15,257 bases of DNA, taken from assembly GCA_028686145.1 (NCBI GenBank), contig JAQUCQ010000040.1, positions 1 to 15,257 of the forward strand. Direction: 5' to 3'. This DNA is from Desulfuromonadaceae bacterium (GTDB taxonomy: Bacteria > Desulfobacterota > Desulfuromonadia > Geobacterales > Pseudopelobacteraceae). This document shows, piece by piece, positions 14,863 through 15,257 of this stretch; within the stretch, counting starts at the first letter, position 1; each line of letters opens with the position of its first letter. The translations under genes and the position numbers were made by a program. The notes below the pieces were generated by a model. That model was not told the DNA's origin, searched no databases, and saw nothing but the letters and a program-made list of their open reading frames with translations.

Positions 14863-15150
14863 ATGAAGATGACGACAGCAGATGTTGAGTACGTGGCACG
14901 TCTGGCGCGGCTTGAACTCACCCCTGGAGAAAAAGAACTGTTTGCCGGACAGATGGGTGCGATCCTTGGGTATGTGGAAAAACTTGAAGGGCTGAATACG
15001 GACGGGATTATGCCGACCTCGCATGCCGTCCCGATGGAAAATGCGTTCCGCGAAGATGTCATACGACCTTCTATCGGCCTTGAGAAGGCTTTGTTCAATG
15101 CTCCTGAGCGTGAAGGCTCTTTTTTTGCCGTGCCGAAAGTTATCGAATAA
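14863..15150 (+). CDS. gatC: Asp-tRNA(Asn)/Glu-tRNA(Gln) amidotransferase subunit C
   Basis: 95 residues from ATG 14863, the usual length of GatC. GatC is the small subunit that holds GatA and GatB together in the complex that converts mischarged Glu-tRNA(Gln) and/or Asp-tRNA(Asn) to the correct amide form in the cytoplasm. The family pattern VEYVARLARLELTPGEKELF near the N-terminus, the PTSHAVPMENAFREDV middle and the GSFFAVPKVIE end are clear. GGAG at 14851-14854 is 8 nt before ATG. A second in-frame ATG at 14818 also has GGAG 8 nt upstream and would add 15 residues (MLQTRGNYRFFGVGT) that do not fit the family. gatA follows after 19 nt. Confidence 0.94.
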   Translation: MKMTTADVEYVARLARLELTPGEKELFAGQMGAILGYVEKLEGLNTDGIMPTSHAVPMENAFREDVIRPSIGLEKALFNAPEREGSFFAVPKVIE

Positions 15151-15169
15151 AGCAAGGGATACATCTACC

Positions 15170-15257
15170 ATGAATATTTTTGATATGACCATCCATGAGC
15201 TCCACACTGCTCTTCAGGGTAAGAAGGTTTCCTCTTTGGAAGCTACTACAGCCATGC
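15170..15257 (+). CDS. gatA: Amidotransferase subunit A, first 29 codons only
   Basis: An open frame starts at ATG 15170, with AAGGGA at 15154-15159 ten nt upstream, and runs off the right edge. The 29 readable residues (MNIFDMTIHELHTALQ then GKKVSSLEATTAM) fit the N-terminus of GatA, the amidase subunit that frees ammonia from glutamine for the GatCAB complex. The catalytic Ser-cisSer-Lys residues lie beyond the window. The call rests on this short match and on the position directly after gatC, the normal gatC-gatA order. Confidence 0.88.
   Translation, partial: MNIFDMTIHELHTALQGKKVSSLEATTAM

Noticed and set aside
1..15257. Mobile elements, CRISPR arrays, tRNA or rRNA genes
   Set aside because: No transposase, integrase, repeat-spacer pattern or RNA gene structure was seen; the region reads as ordinary core chromosome.

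Overview
The window looks like a chromosomal segment of a Gram-negative bacterium, most likely a member of the Geobacterales (Desulfuromonadota). That placement is an inference from overall gene content, moderate GC, and the rplM-rpsI-argC-radical SAM neighbourhood; it is not proven by any single marker. The double-membrane lifestyle is clear: there is an RND tripartite efflux system, a lipid A-type acyltransferase, a Mla phospholipid-transport operon and two different TolC-like outer membrane proteins. No mobile element, CRISPR array, tRNA or rRNA was found, and gene order and coding density look like ordinary core chromosome.

Left part (1-5168, + strand): the 3' end of an RND periplasmic adaptor gene, a complete HAE1-type RND pump gene and a complete outer-membrane-factor lipoprotein gene, spaced 12 nt and 1 nt apart, form one operon that enters from the left edge. 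It would export amphiphilic compounds from inner membrane/periplasm to the outside; the substrate cannot be read from the sequence.

Middle part (5241-10394, + strand): an LpxL/HtrB-type acyltransferase, then after a 188-nt gap with a possible promoter, mlaE-mlaF-mlaD-(TolC-family protein)-mlaC. This is an ABC-driven lipid transport operon for outer-membrane homeostasis, with a TolC-family gene inserted between the MCE protein and the periplasmic lipid carrier. No mlaB or mlaA gene is present here. This is the most interesting part of the window.

Next, a single cold-shock protein gene (10587-10787, +) has its own near-consensus promoter and a leader of about 140 nt. It ends in a strong terminator shared with the converging gene on the other strand.

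Right part (10828-14668, - strand, read right to left): rplM-rpsI (ribosomal proteins L13 and S9) ending in a long hairpin terminator, then argC (arginine biosynthesis) with its own promoter and a palindrome over its predicted start site, then a YgiQ-type radical SAM protein gene 3 nt after argC. At the far right, divergent from rplM, gatC and the first 29 codons of gatA (+ strand) encode subunits of the tRNA-dependent amidotransferase.

Most genes are well-known families. The possible novelty lies in the Mla operon with its embedded TolC-family protein, and in several regulatory structures: the argC palindrome, the terminator overlapping the ygiQ stop, the csp leader and the rplM and gatC leaders.
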